A stretch of DNA of 13,597 bases from Rhodocyclaceae bacterium (GCA_016791085.1 JAEUNN010000848.1:1-13597), one strand, 5' to 3'. Counted from the first letter of the stretch, positions 1 to 6,850 are shown. Translations and numbers: made by a program. Notes: generated by a model not told the origin, from the sequence alone.

Positions 1-129
1 GCGCCGCACCGTCTTGAGTGCGACGCGACGATCTATGAACGGGTCGTATGCTTCATACACCACGCCCATCGCGCCCTGTCCGAGCTCGCGGCGGATTTCA
101 TACTTGCCGAGCTTGGCGGGCTGGTTCAT
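1..129 (-). CDS. Ser/Thr protein kinase, N-terminal fragment
   Basis: First 43 codons of a eukaryotic-type (Hanks) serine/threonine protein kinase; the rest lies beyond the left edge. Visible are the beginning of the N-lobe (KYEIRRELGQGAMGVVYEA), with the glycine-rich ATP-binding loop at residues 17-24 and the VALK motif whose Lys39 is the expected ATP-anchoring lysine. Both elements needed for ATP binding in this part are intact; the catalytic loop cannot be seen. The ATG at 127-129 is preceded by a CTGGAG ribosome-binding sequence about 6 bases upstream. It starts only 30 bases after the stop of the CsgG-like lipoprotein gene, so the two are probably co-transcribed. The substrate is unknown. 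The family is clear from the glycine loop and lysine; membrane anchoring or extra sensor domains cannot be judged. Confidence 0.9.
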   Translation of the reverse strand, partial: MNQPAKLGKYEIRRELGQGAMGVVYEAYDPFIDRRVALKTVRR

Positions 130-159
130 GCCGGCTCCAGGTCGAACTGAGGGTTTGCG

Positions 160-981
160 TCATTTGTACTTTGCGTCGAGGTCGTACACGCATTTTTGCA
201 CAAGGCGCTGCACCAGGGTGTCGAGAGTCAAGCCGCCCTGGGCCGACGACCGGACCCCGAGGACCGAAGTGCCCTTGGCGCCGATTTCCATCTTGTCTTC
301 CATATAGCCCTGCGCCTTCTGCTCGGTCGTGTTGGCATCTATGATCTTGTAGCGCATGCCTATTATCCACACGCCGGTTGCCTCGCTGGTCTGCACGGAG
401 CCGACCACCTGCCCGGCCGCATAGCCGCCGCGACTGCCGGCCAGGGTGCCGATCACGCCGCCAACCGCGCGGCCGTCGAAACCTTCTTGCGCCGAGGCGA
501 CCGGTTCGGCCTTCAACACGTCGAACTTGACCACGTATTTGGTCGTTTTGAGCTTGCCCTTTTGCAGCATGCGCCGCGCCTTCTTCGGGTCACCCATGGT
601 GTAGGCGAGCTGAAATTCCTGCAGCAGCGGCCCCAGGTCCGAACGTTCGAGCACCTTGAAGTTGGCGTTCGACATTTCGAGTTCGCCGAAATCGGCGATG
701 TTGTTGGGGCCGAATTTCTGCGTGAATGTTGCGTTGGAGCTTTTGATTTCACCCGGAATCACGATCACGGCCGGGCCGGGTTTCCCGCGGTTCATGTATT
801 CGATAGGCTGGTACATGGCCCGGTCGGCCATCGCGTTGGCGGTTTGCGATGTGCTGCTGCCGGCTGTCGGCGACGGATTGTTGCTGGCCACAACCGGCGC
901 CTGGCCGGTCGTCACGCAGCCGCCCAGCACGATGGTGGAAACGAGCGCCGCCAAGGCGCTTTGTCGATAACGATACGTCAT
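160..981 (-). CDS. CsgG/HfaB-like outer-membrane lipoprotein
   Basis: 273-residue predicted lipoprotein. The N-terminus is a type II signal peptide with lipobox LGGC; Cys22 is the expected lipidated residue. A low-complexity linker (about 23-55) is followed by a domain resembling the CsgG/HfaB family: a strand AVIVIPGEI (71-79), the element FKVLERSDLGPLLQEF (108-123), which matches the family's recurrent 'f.VlER..L..ll.E' segment, YVVKFDVLKAEP (149-160), a glycine-rich stretch (169-195) and the strand pair GVWIIGMRYKIID (203-215). In CsgG this family forms an outer-membrane secretion pore for curli; HfaB acts in holdfast attachment. No curli subunit genes are visible, so a curli role is not supported. 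The start has a GAGG sequence about 9 bases upstream. It sits between a secreted protein gene and a Ser/Thr kinase. The fold assignment is moderately sure, the function is not known. Confidence 0.72.
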   Translation of the reverse strand: MTYRYRQSALAALVSTIVLGGCVTTGQAPVVASNNPSPTAGSSTSQTANAMADRAMYQPIEYMNRGKPGPAVIVIPGEIKSSNATFTQKFGPNNIADFGELEMSNANFKVLERSDLGPLLQEFQLAYTMGDPKKARRMLQKGKLKTTKYVVKFDVLKAEPVASAQEGFDGRAVGGVIGTLAGSRGGYAAGQVVGSVQTSEATGVWIIGMRYKIIDANTTEQKAQGYMEDKMEIGAKGTSVLGVRSSAQGGLTLDTLVQRLVQKCVYDLDAKYK

Positions 982-1005
982 GGTTGAGCCCTCACTAAAT
1001 TAGCC

Positions 1006-1018
1006 CTGAGTTCCTCAG
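1006..1018. repeat. Short dyad CTGAG-TTC-CTCAG upstream of the lipoprotein gene
   Basis: A perfect 5-base inverted repeat with a 3-base centre, 25 bases upstream of the ATG at 979-981. It could be a small hairpin in the leader or an operator half-site pair; it is short enough to be chance. Confidence 0.3.
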
Positions 1019-1046
1019 TGACTCGCGCTACTTGGAGCGCACTGCT

Positions 1047-1098
1047 GCCCGATGTGCCGGGCGATGCGGCTGCAGCTACGACGCTGCGCAAGCTGCAG
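1047..1098 (-). terminator. Inverted repeats downstream of the secreted-protein gene, possible weak terminator or attenuator
   Basis: On the minus strand, about 30 bases after the stop at 1129, CTGCAGCT and AGCTGCAG (1091-1098 and 1070-1077) form a perfect 8-base inverted repeat around 13 bases. It is followed by a second stem, GCCCG/CGGGC, with a 6-base loop (1047-1062). There is no T-run, so this is not a canonical intrinsic terminator. The 147-base space between the two genes otherwise shows nothing coding. Confidence 0.25.
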
Positions 1099-1128
1099 AT
1101 ATTCGGGATGGCCGGCTGCCTGTGCCTC

Positions 1129-1809
1129 TTAGTTTTGACCGCTGTTGCGGCCTCGCCCTTCGAGTTGCCGGCAGTACCCCGTCACGAGGCGCGACACGAC
1201 TCCACCGGCCTGTTCTTCGACCAGGGTGGCCGCCATCGCGTAGGTGTCGGTGCCGGAGTAGGACTCCGAAGAAGCGCCTGCTTCGGATATCGTTTCACCG
1301 CCGGCGGTCAGCAATGCAAACCCGATGGAAACGTACACCTCAGGTATACGTAGCACCGGATTGATCGCCGAGCGCGAGGAAATTGCGCCACGCAGCACGA
1401 GCTGGGCGCCCATCTTGTTGGACGCCGCCAAAGCGCCGTCTACGTCGTTACGGAAATAAGCTTCTACTTCCGCCTGGGCGATATGACTGCGGATTTCTTC
1501 CTGCGTGAAGGTTCTTATGCCATAGGCCTTGAGGCGGCGGTCTATGGAATTGAAATGCGGACCGAAACGCGACTGGTCGGCGGCATAGCCATTTTGCTGG
1601 CGCGCGCCCATCACGACCATGACCTTCTTGCCGGCCAGGTTGTCGCGGCATGCTTGCGGAATTTTCGGGGCGGCCGCCGCAGCGCGGCTGCGGCGCGCTT
1701 TCTCGGCAGCCGCATCGGCCTGTTCCTCGTCGGAAAAGCTGAATCCCATGGCATTTGCGGCTGTCATAATCGCTGCCGATGCCAGTGCTGCCTTAAGGAA
1801 TTCATGCAT
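1129..1809 (-). CDS. Secreted protein of unknown function
   Basis: 226-residue protein, family not recognised. Residues 1-20 look like a Sec signal peptide with a weak basic start, an Ala-rich core and a likely cut after AANA. Then comes a charged, Ala-rich spacer (26-48), and a compact domain from about residue 54 containing KKVMVVMGAR (61-70), a helix-rich middle, GAQLVLRGAISS (134-145) and a Gly/Ser-rich region (169-188). Two cysteines, Cys54 and Cys213, bracket the domain and could form a disulfide in the periplasm. The order of strands (a Val-rich strand, then 'gAQLVLRGai') recalls the small alpha/beta domains found in CsgG, FlgT and LpoB-like envelope proteins, but this is a weak resemblance. 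The gene lies 147 bases upstream of the CsgG-like lipoprotein gene in the same direction, suggesting a related envelope job. Confidence 0.72.
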   Translation of the reverse strand: MHEFLKAALASAAIMTAANAMGFSFSDEEQADAAAEKARRSRAAAAAPKIPQACRDNLAGKKVMVVMGARQQNGYAADQSRFGPHFNSIDRRLKAYGIRTFTQEEIRSHIAQAEVEAYFRNDVDGALAASNKMGAQLVLRGAISSRSAINPVLRIPEVYVSIGFALLTAGGETISEAGASSESYSGTDTYAMAATLVEEQAGGVVSRLVTGYCRQLEGRGRNSGQN

Positions 1810-1838
1810 TTAGGAAACCTGCGGGAGAACTGCGTCGG

Positions 1839-1854
1839 AGCCGGTCGCGTGCCA
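1839..1854 (-). promoter_or_regulatory. Possible sigma-54 promoter
   Basis: On the minus strand TGGCACG is followed by CGAC and then CGGCT. The -24 element matches the sigma-54 consensus TGGCACG fully; the -12 element keeps only the key GC of TTGCW. The GC lies about 30 bases before the ATG at 1807-1809, a plausible distance for a short leader. The poor -12 element makes this tentative. I saw no clear activator site upstream. Confidence 0.28.
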
Positions 1855-1948
1855 CAGGCAATGCGCCATGCATGGGCTCGACACTATATCGCAAGTAGAA
1901 ACCGCGGCAGCGCAACAGGCGTGCGTCGCCGCGGGTGCGGCGTGGATC

Positions 1949-1971
1949 GGGCAGCGCGGGGCCGCGCGCCC
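1949..1971 (-). terminator. Strong GC hairpin just after psiF
   Basis: Fourteen bases beyond the psiF stop, the minus strand reads GGGC-GCGCGG-CC-CCGCGC-T-GCCC: a 6-base perfect stem with a 2-base loop, extended by four more pairs across a single bulged T. It is the most stable-looking hairpin in the window's intergenic DNA and its position suits an end of transcription. No T-tract follows, so it would have to act without one or only stabilise the 3' end of the message. Confidence 0.42.
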
Positions 1972-1985
1972 AGAAACTAACGCAT

Positions 1986-2294
1986 CTAGGCCTTCAAGCA
2001 TTCGCTCATGAATTTCTTGCGCTCATCACCCTTGAGTTTCTTCTCTTGGGCATCCTTGTTGCAAGTCTTCATTTTCTCCTGCTGTGCGGTTTTTTTGTCT
2101 GTCTCTTCTTTTTTCTTCGCCGACAGGCACTCGCTCATGAATTTCTTGCGCTCGTCGCCTTTCAGATTTTTTTCCTTCGCTTCGGCGTTGCATGCCGTCA
2201 TCTTGTCCTGTTGGGCGCCGGCTTGCGCGGCCAGCGGCAGGCCCAGCAGAAAGCTTACGAGAGCGGTCATGGCGGCGGTACGATAACTATGCAT
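1986..2294 (-). CDS. psiF: PsiF-repeat secreted protein
   Basis: 102-residue secreted protein made of two PsiF repeats. The start at 2292-2294 is chosen because GGAGGTGA lies directly upstream and the protein then opens with a clean signal peptide (cut expected after LAAQA, residue 25). A start 48 bases further upstream would add 16 residues and ignore that ribosome-binding site. The repeats (about 28-58 and 71-101) are spaced by exactly 43 residues and share QQ-KM--CN, a Lys-rich centre, KGDERKKFMSECL and two cysteines each. The linker is highly charged. PsiF of E. coli is phosphate-starvation induced, but its molecular function is unknown; no Pho box is visible here. It follows hprK and probably has its own promoter. 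Confidence 0.88.
   Translation of the reverse strand: MHSYRTAAMTALVSFLLGLPLAAQAGAQQDKMTACNAEAKEKNLKGDERKKFMSECLSAKKKEETDKKTAQQEKMKTCNKDAQEKKLKGDERKKFMSECLKA
2004..2154. repeat. Internal direct repeat within psiF, period 129 bases
   Basis: GCTCATGAATTTCTTGCGCTC occurs at 2004 and again at 2133, 129 bases (43 codons) apart, and the flanks stay alignable. It is the DNA trace of the tandem PsiF domain duplication. The near-identity of this block in both copies contrasts with divergence elsewhere in the repeats. Confidence 0.85.
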
Positions 2295-2381
2295 GGTGGT
2301 CACCTCCAAAAAGAATATGGTGTACATTGCGGATACCCGCAAGCGCGGAGTATAGGGTCAAACGTTTGCGGAGGGCGCAAA
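2283..2381 (-). promoter_or_regulatory. psiF leader: candidate promoter, dyads and strong RBS
   Basis: The 128 bases between hprK and psiF hold no gene. On the minus strand there is a good -10 hexamer, TATACT (2349-2354). Just upstream lies the 10-base palindrome CAAACGTTTG (2359-2368), and overlapping it the inverted repeat TTTGCG-CCCTC-CGCAAA (2365-2381). TTTGCG/TTGCGC here is the only -35-like element, with a spacing that is too long (about 20), so an activator may be needed and the dyads are operator candidates. GGAGGTGA at the gene's doorstep is a near-perfect ribosome-binding site. Confidence 0.45.
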
Positions 2382-2422
2382 TGGACCCAATTTTCGTGCT
2401 CGCGCCGCCGTGCGGGCCAACA

Positions 2423-3361
2423 CTAATCTAGGTCTTCGGCGCTGAGCGCCTGCTGCTGGCGGTCGATGAATTCGAGCGTGGAATCGATGCCGCGCATTTT
2501 GAGTATGGTGGTGCGCACCGCCGTTTCGACCAGCACCGCCAGGTTGCGGCCGGCCGCTACCGGGATGATTACCTTGCGTATCTGCACGCCCAGCATGTCG
2601 ACGGTTTCATGATCCAGCGGCAGCCGCGTGGCTTCGGGTATGCCCGGCGTAGGCTTTTGCAGATACACCACAAGTTGCAGTTTCATCTTGCGCCGGCAGG
2701 CAGTTTCGCCGAATACCGTACGCACGTTGAGTACGCCCAGACCGCGCACTTCGAGAAAATCGCGCAGCAACTGTGGACAGCGGCCCTCCAGCAGATCGGG
2801 ACCGACCAGCGCGATTTCGACGATGTCGTCGGCGACCAGTCCGTGGCCGCGCGATATGAGTTCCAGCGCAAGTTCGCTCTTGCCCACGCCGGAATCGCCG
2901 GTGATCAACACGCCCAGACCCAGCACGTCCATGTACACGCCATGCGCCGACATGGTTTGGGCCAGTTCGCGCATGAGGTAATTACGAATGTGCTCGATCA
3001 CCATCGCGGCGGACTTGGGCGTCGCAATCAGGGCCACCGAATTGGCCGCGGCGTAATCGCGCACCAGAGGCGGCGGCGTGCAGCCGTCCGCCACGATGAA
3101 AGCCGGCGGTCGCGCCGCGGACACCGACTCGATATAGGTGCGCGCCATGTTCCCGGCATCCTGCTCGATCCACTGGATTTCTTCCAGGCCGAGCACCTGC
3201 ACGCGATCGGCGTGTATGTAGCTCAAGTGACCGATCAGGTCGGCCGGAAACACGCCGTCGTGGCGCGCGACGATGGCGGCCGAGCGCTCACCGCACAGCC
3301 ATTCGAACTGCAGGCGCTCGCGAAACTGGTCGAACAGCTTACCGACCGCTACCTGGCGCAT
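2423..3361 (-). CDS. hprK: HPr kinase/phosphorylase
   Basis: 312 residues, the usual length for the family. HprK phosphorylates, and with inorganic phosphate dephosphorylates, a serine of HPr in the cytoplasm. In Betaproteobacteria it belongs to a regulatory phosphotransferase system rather than sugar uptake. Seen: an N-terminal domain (1-130), His140 in the SAHGVYMDVLG segment, Walker A GDSGVGKS (155-162), the acidic pair Asp178-Asp179, the family signature LEVRGLGVLNV (203-213) and the VAAGRN segment (268-273). All key positions are present, so it should be active. Its start overlaps the 3' end of ptsN by 23 bases, indicating translational coupling. The ATG is immediately preceded by the palindrome TGGGATCCCA, with GGGA as the only ribosome-binding element. 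The gene rapZ, which often follows hprK, is absent; psiF follows instead. Confidence 0.97.
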   Translation of the reverse strand: MRQVAVGKLFDQFRERLQFEWLCGERSAAIVARHDGVFPADLIGHLSYIHADRVQVLGLEEIQWIEQDAGNMARTYIESVSAARPPAFIVADGCTPPPLVRDYAAANSVALIATPKSAAMVIEHIRNYLMRELAQTMSAHGVYMDVLGLGVLITGDSGVGKSELALELISRGHGLVADDIVEIALVGPDLLEGRCPQLLRDFLEVRGLGVLNVRTVFGETACRRKMKLQLVVYLQKPTPGIPEATRLPLDHETVDMLGVQIRKVIIPVAAGRNLAVLVETAVRTTILKMRGIDSTLEFIDRQQQALSAEDLD

Positions 3362-3815
3362 TGGGATCCCAGTTTACGAACAGGGCGTGGACCTGTGCCA
3401 TGTCCGTCGCCGCGGCCAGCTTTTCGCGGAAGGTCTTTTCGGTAAACATGGTGGCCAGTTCGGCCAGTATCTGCAGATGCAGTTCCGTGGCCTGTTCCGG
3501 CACCAGCAGCACGAACACGTGCGTGACCGGCCGTCCATCCGGGGCGTCCCAGGCGACCGCGTCCTTGAGCCGGATATAACCGCCTATGGCGTCGCGCAAG
3601 CCCTTGATGCGGCCATGCGGAATCGCGATGCCCATGCCCAGGCCGGTGGAGCCCAGCCGTTCGCGCGTGAACAGGCTGTCGAACACCTGGCTGCGCGCGA
3701 TGCTCTGGTTGTTTTCGAACAATAGCCCGGCCTGGTCGAATACGCGCCGTTTGCTGGAAACTTCCAGGTCGAGCAGGATGTTGGATGGGGGAAGGAGTTT
3801 TGAAATCAGATTCAT
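3339..3815 (-). CDS. ptsN: PTS IIA-like nitrogen regulatory protein (EIIA-Ntr)
   Basis: 158-residue cytoplasmic phosphocarrier of the nitrogen PTS, receiving phosphate from NPr/HPr and acting by binding partners such as potassium transporters and kinases. The start at 3813-3815 gives MNLISKLLPPSNILLDL, the standard beginning of the family; a TTG six codons upstream is less likely. The phosphorylated histidine is His67 in GMGIAIPHGR. The helix VFDSLFTRERLGSTGLG and the LLVPEQATELHLQILAELA segment fit the mannitol-IIA-type fold. The 3' end overlaps hprK by 23 bases, so both regulatory PTS proteins are made from one message. Upstream lies a 527-base gene-free stretch, not the usual direct contact with hpf, so it may have its own promoter, although none is obvious. 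Confidence 0.96.
   Translation of the reverse strand: MNLISKLLPPSNILLDLEVSSKRRVFDQAGLLFENNQSIARSQVFDSLFTRERLGSTGLGMGIAIPHGRIKGLRDAIGGYIRLKDAVAWDAPDGRPVTHVFVLLVPEQATELHLQILAELATMFTEKTFREKLAAATDMAQVHALFVNWDPNAPGSGR
3362..3371 (-). promoter_or_regulatory. Palindrome covering the hprK ribosome-binding region
   Basis: TGGGATCCCA, a perfect 10-base palindrome, ends directly at the hprK start codon and contains its only Shine-Dalgarno-like bases (GGGA). It lies inside the ptsN coding sequence. It is too tight to fold as a hairpin by itself; dimer contact or chance is possible. Confidence 0.3.
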
Positions 3816-4342
3816 CGGGAAAGGCTGACCCAAACGGCAGCGCGGCTAGAGGCAGCGGTCCGTATTCGGCAGGCCCGGCAGGGCGGATCGAACACGGGGC
3901 CGCGCCCGCGGCGTGCATGCGGCCGGCCGCCTGTGCAGCGCGCCTCCGACCGGGTAAGTGCACGCAGTTTGCGGGCGCCAATCGCGCGGAACCATTGCCG
4001 TTGGCCCTTGAAATGTTGTTGGTTGGCTTGCCGGCCGGCACCATGCGGCGCCAGGCGGCAAGATCGCGTAATACATCGACTGCCGGATCGAATCCGCTGC
4101 CTGCCTTCCCCCTGATGGAGGCACGCAACGTGCGCGGCGGGACGAAACGTCCTGGCCGCCAATTCGCCCGTCGGGCTCGATTTCTGACCTGAACCCACGG
4201 TCGGCCGTATCGTCGGCCTCAGATTGCCGTGTCTTGCGCATGCCGCGGCGGGTAGAACGTCGAACATCGGGCCCCTCGCGTGTATGCAGGCACATGTCCG
4301 AAATATATCCACCCGCCGGGCGCGGCGCAATGTTGACCGGTT
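3816..4342. other. Gene-free stretch between hpf and ptsN
   Basis: 527 bases with no gene I can support. Both strands stay open in several frames, but the translations are Arg/Ala/Pro-rich with no recognisable domain, signal peptide or ribosome-binding site, as expected for GC-rich non-coding DNA. Visible structure: the palindromes GCGGCCGGCCGC (3919-3930) and GCCGGCCGGC (4030-4039), the small hairpin CGGAT-CGA-ATCCG near 4084, and GCCCG-A-CGGGC (minus strand) near 4170. An AT-rich patch, GGATATATTTCGG (minus strand, near 4300), is the best candidate for a promoter or leader element. Neither a tRNA nor a terminator with a T-tract is seen. A decayed gene or a small RNA cannot be excluded. Confidence 0.5.
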
Positions 4343-4663
4343 CTATTCCGTTACCTGGTGCTTGATTGCTTCGTGTCCGTGGTCGTTGCGCTTGTCCTTG
4401 TGCTTGAGAATCTGGCGATCGAGCTTGTCGATAAGCGTGTCGATCGCAGCATAGAGGTCCTCCGCTTCGCTCTTGACGTTGATGTCCTTGCCTCGTACAT
4501 GCAGGGTCACTTCGGCTTTCTGCCGCAGTTTTTCCACCTCAATGACGACCGCCGCACTCGTGACGTGATCGAAATGGCGTGTCACGCGTTCGATTTTCGA
4601 CGAGATGTATTCGCGTATGGACGGGGTGATATCGAGATGATGCCCGGTGATGCTGAGGTTCAT
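4343..4663 (-). CDS. hpf: Ribosome hibernation-promoting factor (short form)
   Basis: 106 residues, the short HPF/YhbH type with only the ribosome-binding domain. Members bind the 30S decoding region in resting cells, blocking tRNA and mRNA binding. Seen: MNLSITGHHLDITPSIREYI at the start, the basic helix KIERVTRHFDHV, the strand pair AAVVIEVEKL...AEVTLHVRGKDI, and the helix EDLYAAIDTLIDKLDRQILKHKDK ending in a basic tail. The ATG is preceded by AGGAGGC about 6 bases upstream, the clearest ribosome-binding site of the cluster, which suggests high translation. It begins 12 bases after rpoN, and this rpoN-hpf pairing is widespread in Proteobacteria. Confidence 0.97.
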   Translation of the reverse strand: MNLSITGHHLDITPSIREYISSKIERVTRHFDHVTSAAVVIEVEKLRQKAEVTLHVRGKDINVKSEAEDLYAAIDTLIDKLDRQILKHKDKRNDHGHEAIKHQVTE

Positions 4664-4675
4664 ATTGCCTCCTGA

Positions 4676-6103
4676 TCAGATGGACTTGCGCAGGTTTACC
4701 GGGGGAATGTTGAGCACTTCGCGGTATTTGGCGATCGTGCGCCGTGCCACGACTATGCCCTGCTGGCCCAGTACTTCTGCGATTTTCGCGTCCGACAGCG
4801 GACGCTTCGGGTCTTCCGCGCCGACCAATTGCTTGATCAGTGCGCGGATGGCCGTAGACGAGGCAGCCCCGCCGGCATCGGTGGCGACGTGGCTGCCGAA
4901 AAAAAACTTGAGTTCGTAAATGCCGCGTGGCGTGGCGATGTATTTTTGCGTCGTCACGCGCGATATCGTGGATTCGTGCAGTTCCAGCAACTCCGCGATT
5001 TCGCGCAGCGTGAGCGGCCGCATGGCGACTTCGCCGAAATCGAAAAACTGGCGCTGGCGGTCGACGATGGCCTGGGCCACGCGCAATATCGTGTCGAAGC
5101 GCTGCTGCACGTTCTTGATGAGCCACTTGGCTTCCTGCAACTGTCCGGTCATGCCGCTGCCGCGCTGGCCCGACAGCAGGTCGGCATAAAGGCGGTTGAT
5201 GCGCAGCCGCGGCATGGCGTCCGGATTGAGCAGCGCCACCCATTGCCCGCGCAATTTGCGCACGATCACGTCGGGGACGATGTAACGCACGTCGTCCGGG
5301 GCATAGCGTGCGCCCGGGCGCGGATCGAGCGACAGGATGACCTGGTGCGCCTCGCGCAACGCCTCGTCGCTACAGTTGAGGCTGCGCCGTATGCGCGCGA
5401 AATCGCGCGTGGCCAGACTGTCGAGCTGGCCTTTCACGATATCCATGGCCAGATCGCGCGCCGGTGCGACGGGCAGGTTGCGCAATTGCAGGCACAGGCA
5501 TTCCTGGGCGCTTTGCGCGCCTATGCCAGGCGGGTCGAAATTCTGCAGGTAGCGCAGCGCGATGCGCAAATCCTCGACATCCACTTCCATTTCCGCCGGC
5601 AGCATGTCGAGAATTTCAGTTAGTTCCTGGGTCAGGTAACCGTCGTCGTCGAGCGCTTCTATGAGCAGGCGCACCAGTGCGCGATCGCGCTCGCCGAGCT
5701 GGGACAGCCCGAGCTGGCCGGTCAGGTGTTCGCGCAAGGACGCTGCGGCGGCCTGAAATTCCTGGTAGTCGGAGTCGTCGTCGTCGCCGCGGTTAAAACT
5801 GGAACTGCCGTCGCCGCCCCATTCGGACAGTGCGTTGCTTTCGGGTTCCGCACTGTCGGCCGGGGCTTCGCGACTGGAGCTTTCTTCCGCCGGGGCCGGA
5901 GCCTCGGACGAATTTGCCGCGCCGTCGTAGGAATAGCCCGTGGTATCAGTGTCCTCGCGCTCCAGCAGCGGGTTGTCCGCCAGGTAGCGCTCGATTTCCT
6001 GATTGAATTCCAGTGTCGAAAGTTGTAGCAGCCGTATCGACTGCTGCAACTGCGGCGTCAGCGCCAGGTGCTGGGATAGCTTGAGTTGTAGCGACTGCTT
6101 CAT
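4676..6103 (-). CDS. rpoN: RNA polymerase sigma-54 factor
   Basis: 475 residues, normal length. Sigma-54 directs RNA polymerase to -24/-12 promoters and needs an AAA+ activator to open DNA. Seen in order: the Gln/Leu-rich region I (MKQSLQLKLSQHLALTPQLQ, 1-50) that contacts activators; an acidic, Ser/Glu-rich region II (about 51-120); the core-binding domain (about 120-300, with the LRYLQNFDPPGIGAQSAQEC segment); the DNA-binding helix-turn-helix (around REIAELLELHESTISRVT); and the RpoN box ARRTIAKYRE (453-462), 13 residues from the end. The box differs from the commonest ARRTVAKYRE form by a conservative Val-to-Ile change. It lies 24 bases after lptB and 12 before hpf, the conserved lptB-rpoN-hpf order. 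Its own ribosome-binding site is weak. Confidence 0.98.
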   Translation of the reverse strand: MKQSLQLKLSQHLALTPQLQQSIRLLQLSTLEFNQEIERYLADNPLLEREDTDTTGYSYDGAANSSEAPAPAEESSSREAPADSAEPESNALSEWGGDGSSSFNRGDDDDSDYQEFQAAAASLREHLTGQLGLSQLGERDRALVRLLIEALDDDGYLTQELTEILDMLPAEMEVDVEDLRIALRYLQNFDPPGIGAQSAQECLCLQLRNLPVAPARDLAMDIVKGQLDSLATRDFARIRRSLNCSDEALREAHQVILSLDPRPGARYAPDDVRYIVPDVIVRKLRGQWVALLNPDAMPRLRINRLYADLLSGQRGSGMTGQLQEAKWLIKNVQQRFDTILRVAQAIVDRQRQFFDFGEVAMRPLTLREIAELLELHESTISRVTTQKYIATPRGIYELKFFFGSHVATDAGGAASSTAIRALIKQLVGAEDPKRPLSDAKIAEVLGQQGIVVARRTIAKYREVLNIPPVNLRKSI

Positions 6104-6127
6104 CGAAGGTGCGTTCGAATTGGCGCT

Positions 6128-6850
6128 CTACAGCCGGAAATGTTCGCCGAGATACACCCTGCGCACACTTTCATTATAAACAATCTCGTCCGGGCGGCCC
6201 GAAGCAAGTACCGCGCCGTCATTCATGATGAATGCGCGGTCGCAAATACCCAGCGTTTCGCGCACGTTGTGGTCGGTGATCAGGATGCCTATGCCGCGCT
6301 CCTTGAGAAACCCGACGATTTTCTGGATGTCCAGCACGGCGATAGGATCCACGCCCGCGAACGGTTCGTCCAGTAGTATGAAGCGCGGACTGGTTGCCAG
6401 CGCGCGCGCGATTTCCACGCGCCGGCGCTCGCCGCCGGACAGGGAAATGGCCGAATTGCCGCGCAAATGCTCGATGTGCAATTCCGCCAGCAATTCATCC
6501 AGGCGGCTTTCGATGTCCGCCGGCTGCAGGTTTTGCAATTCCAGCACCGCGCGCAGGTTGTCCTCCACGCTCAGTTTGCGAAACACCGAATTTTCCTGCG
6601 GCAGGTAGGATAGACCGAGCCGCGCGCGCTTGTGCATGGGCAGCCGGGTGAGTGACGTGCCGTCGATGCGGATTTCGCCGCCATCGACCGCGACCAGGCC
6701 GACGATCATGTAAAAACAGGTGGTTTTGCCGGCGCCGTTGGGGCCCAGCAGGCCGATCACCTCGCCGCTATTGACGTCGAAACTTACATCCTTGACGACC
6801 GCGCGCGACTTGTAGCGCTTTTTCAGGCCCAGCACCGACAATTGCGTCAT
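6128..6850 (-). CDS. lptB: LPS export ABC transporter ATP-binding protein
   Basis: 240 residues, typical length. LptB is the cytoplasmic ATPase of the LptB2FG complex that extracts lipopolysaccharide from the inner membrane. Seen: Walker A GPNGAGKTT (36-44), Q-loop Gln85, signature LSGGE (137-141), Walker B FILLDEP with catalytic Glu162, H-loop His194, and the family ending RRVYLGEHFRL. The start at 6848-6850 gives MTQLSVLGLKKRY and shares an ATGA with the recX stop; the longer open frame upstream would overlap recX by more than 300 bases and is rejected. LptC and LptA, normally encoded directly before lptB, are not here; recX takes their place. The other complex members must be encoded elsewhere. 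Confidence 0.97.
   Translation of the reverse strand: MTQLSVLGLKKRYKSRAVVKDVSFDVNSGEVIGLLGPNGAGKTTCFYMIVGLVAVDGGEIRIDGTSLTRLPMHKRARLGLSYLPQENSVFRKLSVEDNLRAVLELQNLQPADIESRLDELLAELHIEHLRGNSAISLSGGERRRVEIARALATSPRFILLDEPFAGVDPIAVLDIQKIVGFLKERGIGILITDHNVRETLGICDRAFIMNDGAVLASGRPDEIVYNESVRRVYLGEHFRL

Noticed and set aside
3812..4330. Overlapping open frames in both strands of the hpf-ptsN gap
   Set aside because: No ribosome-binding site, no domain, and composition typical of translated GC-rich non-coding DNA.
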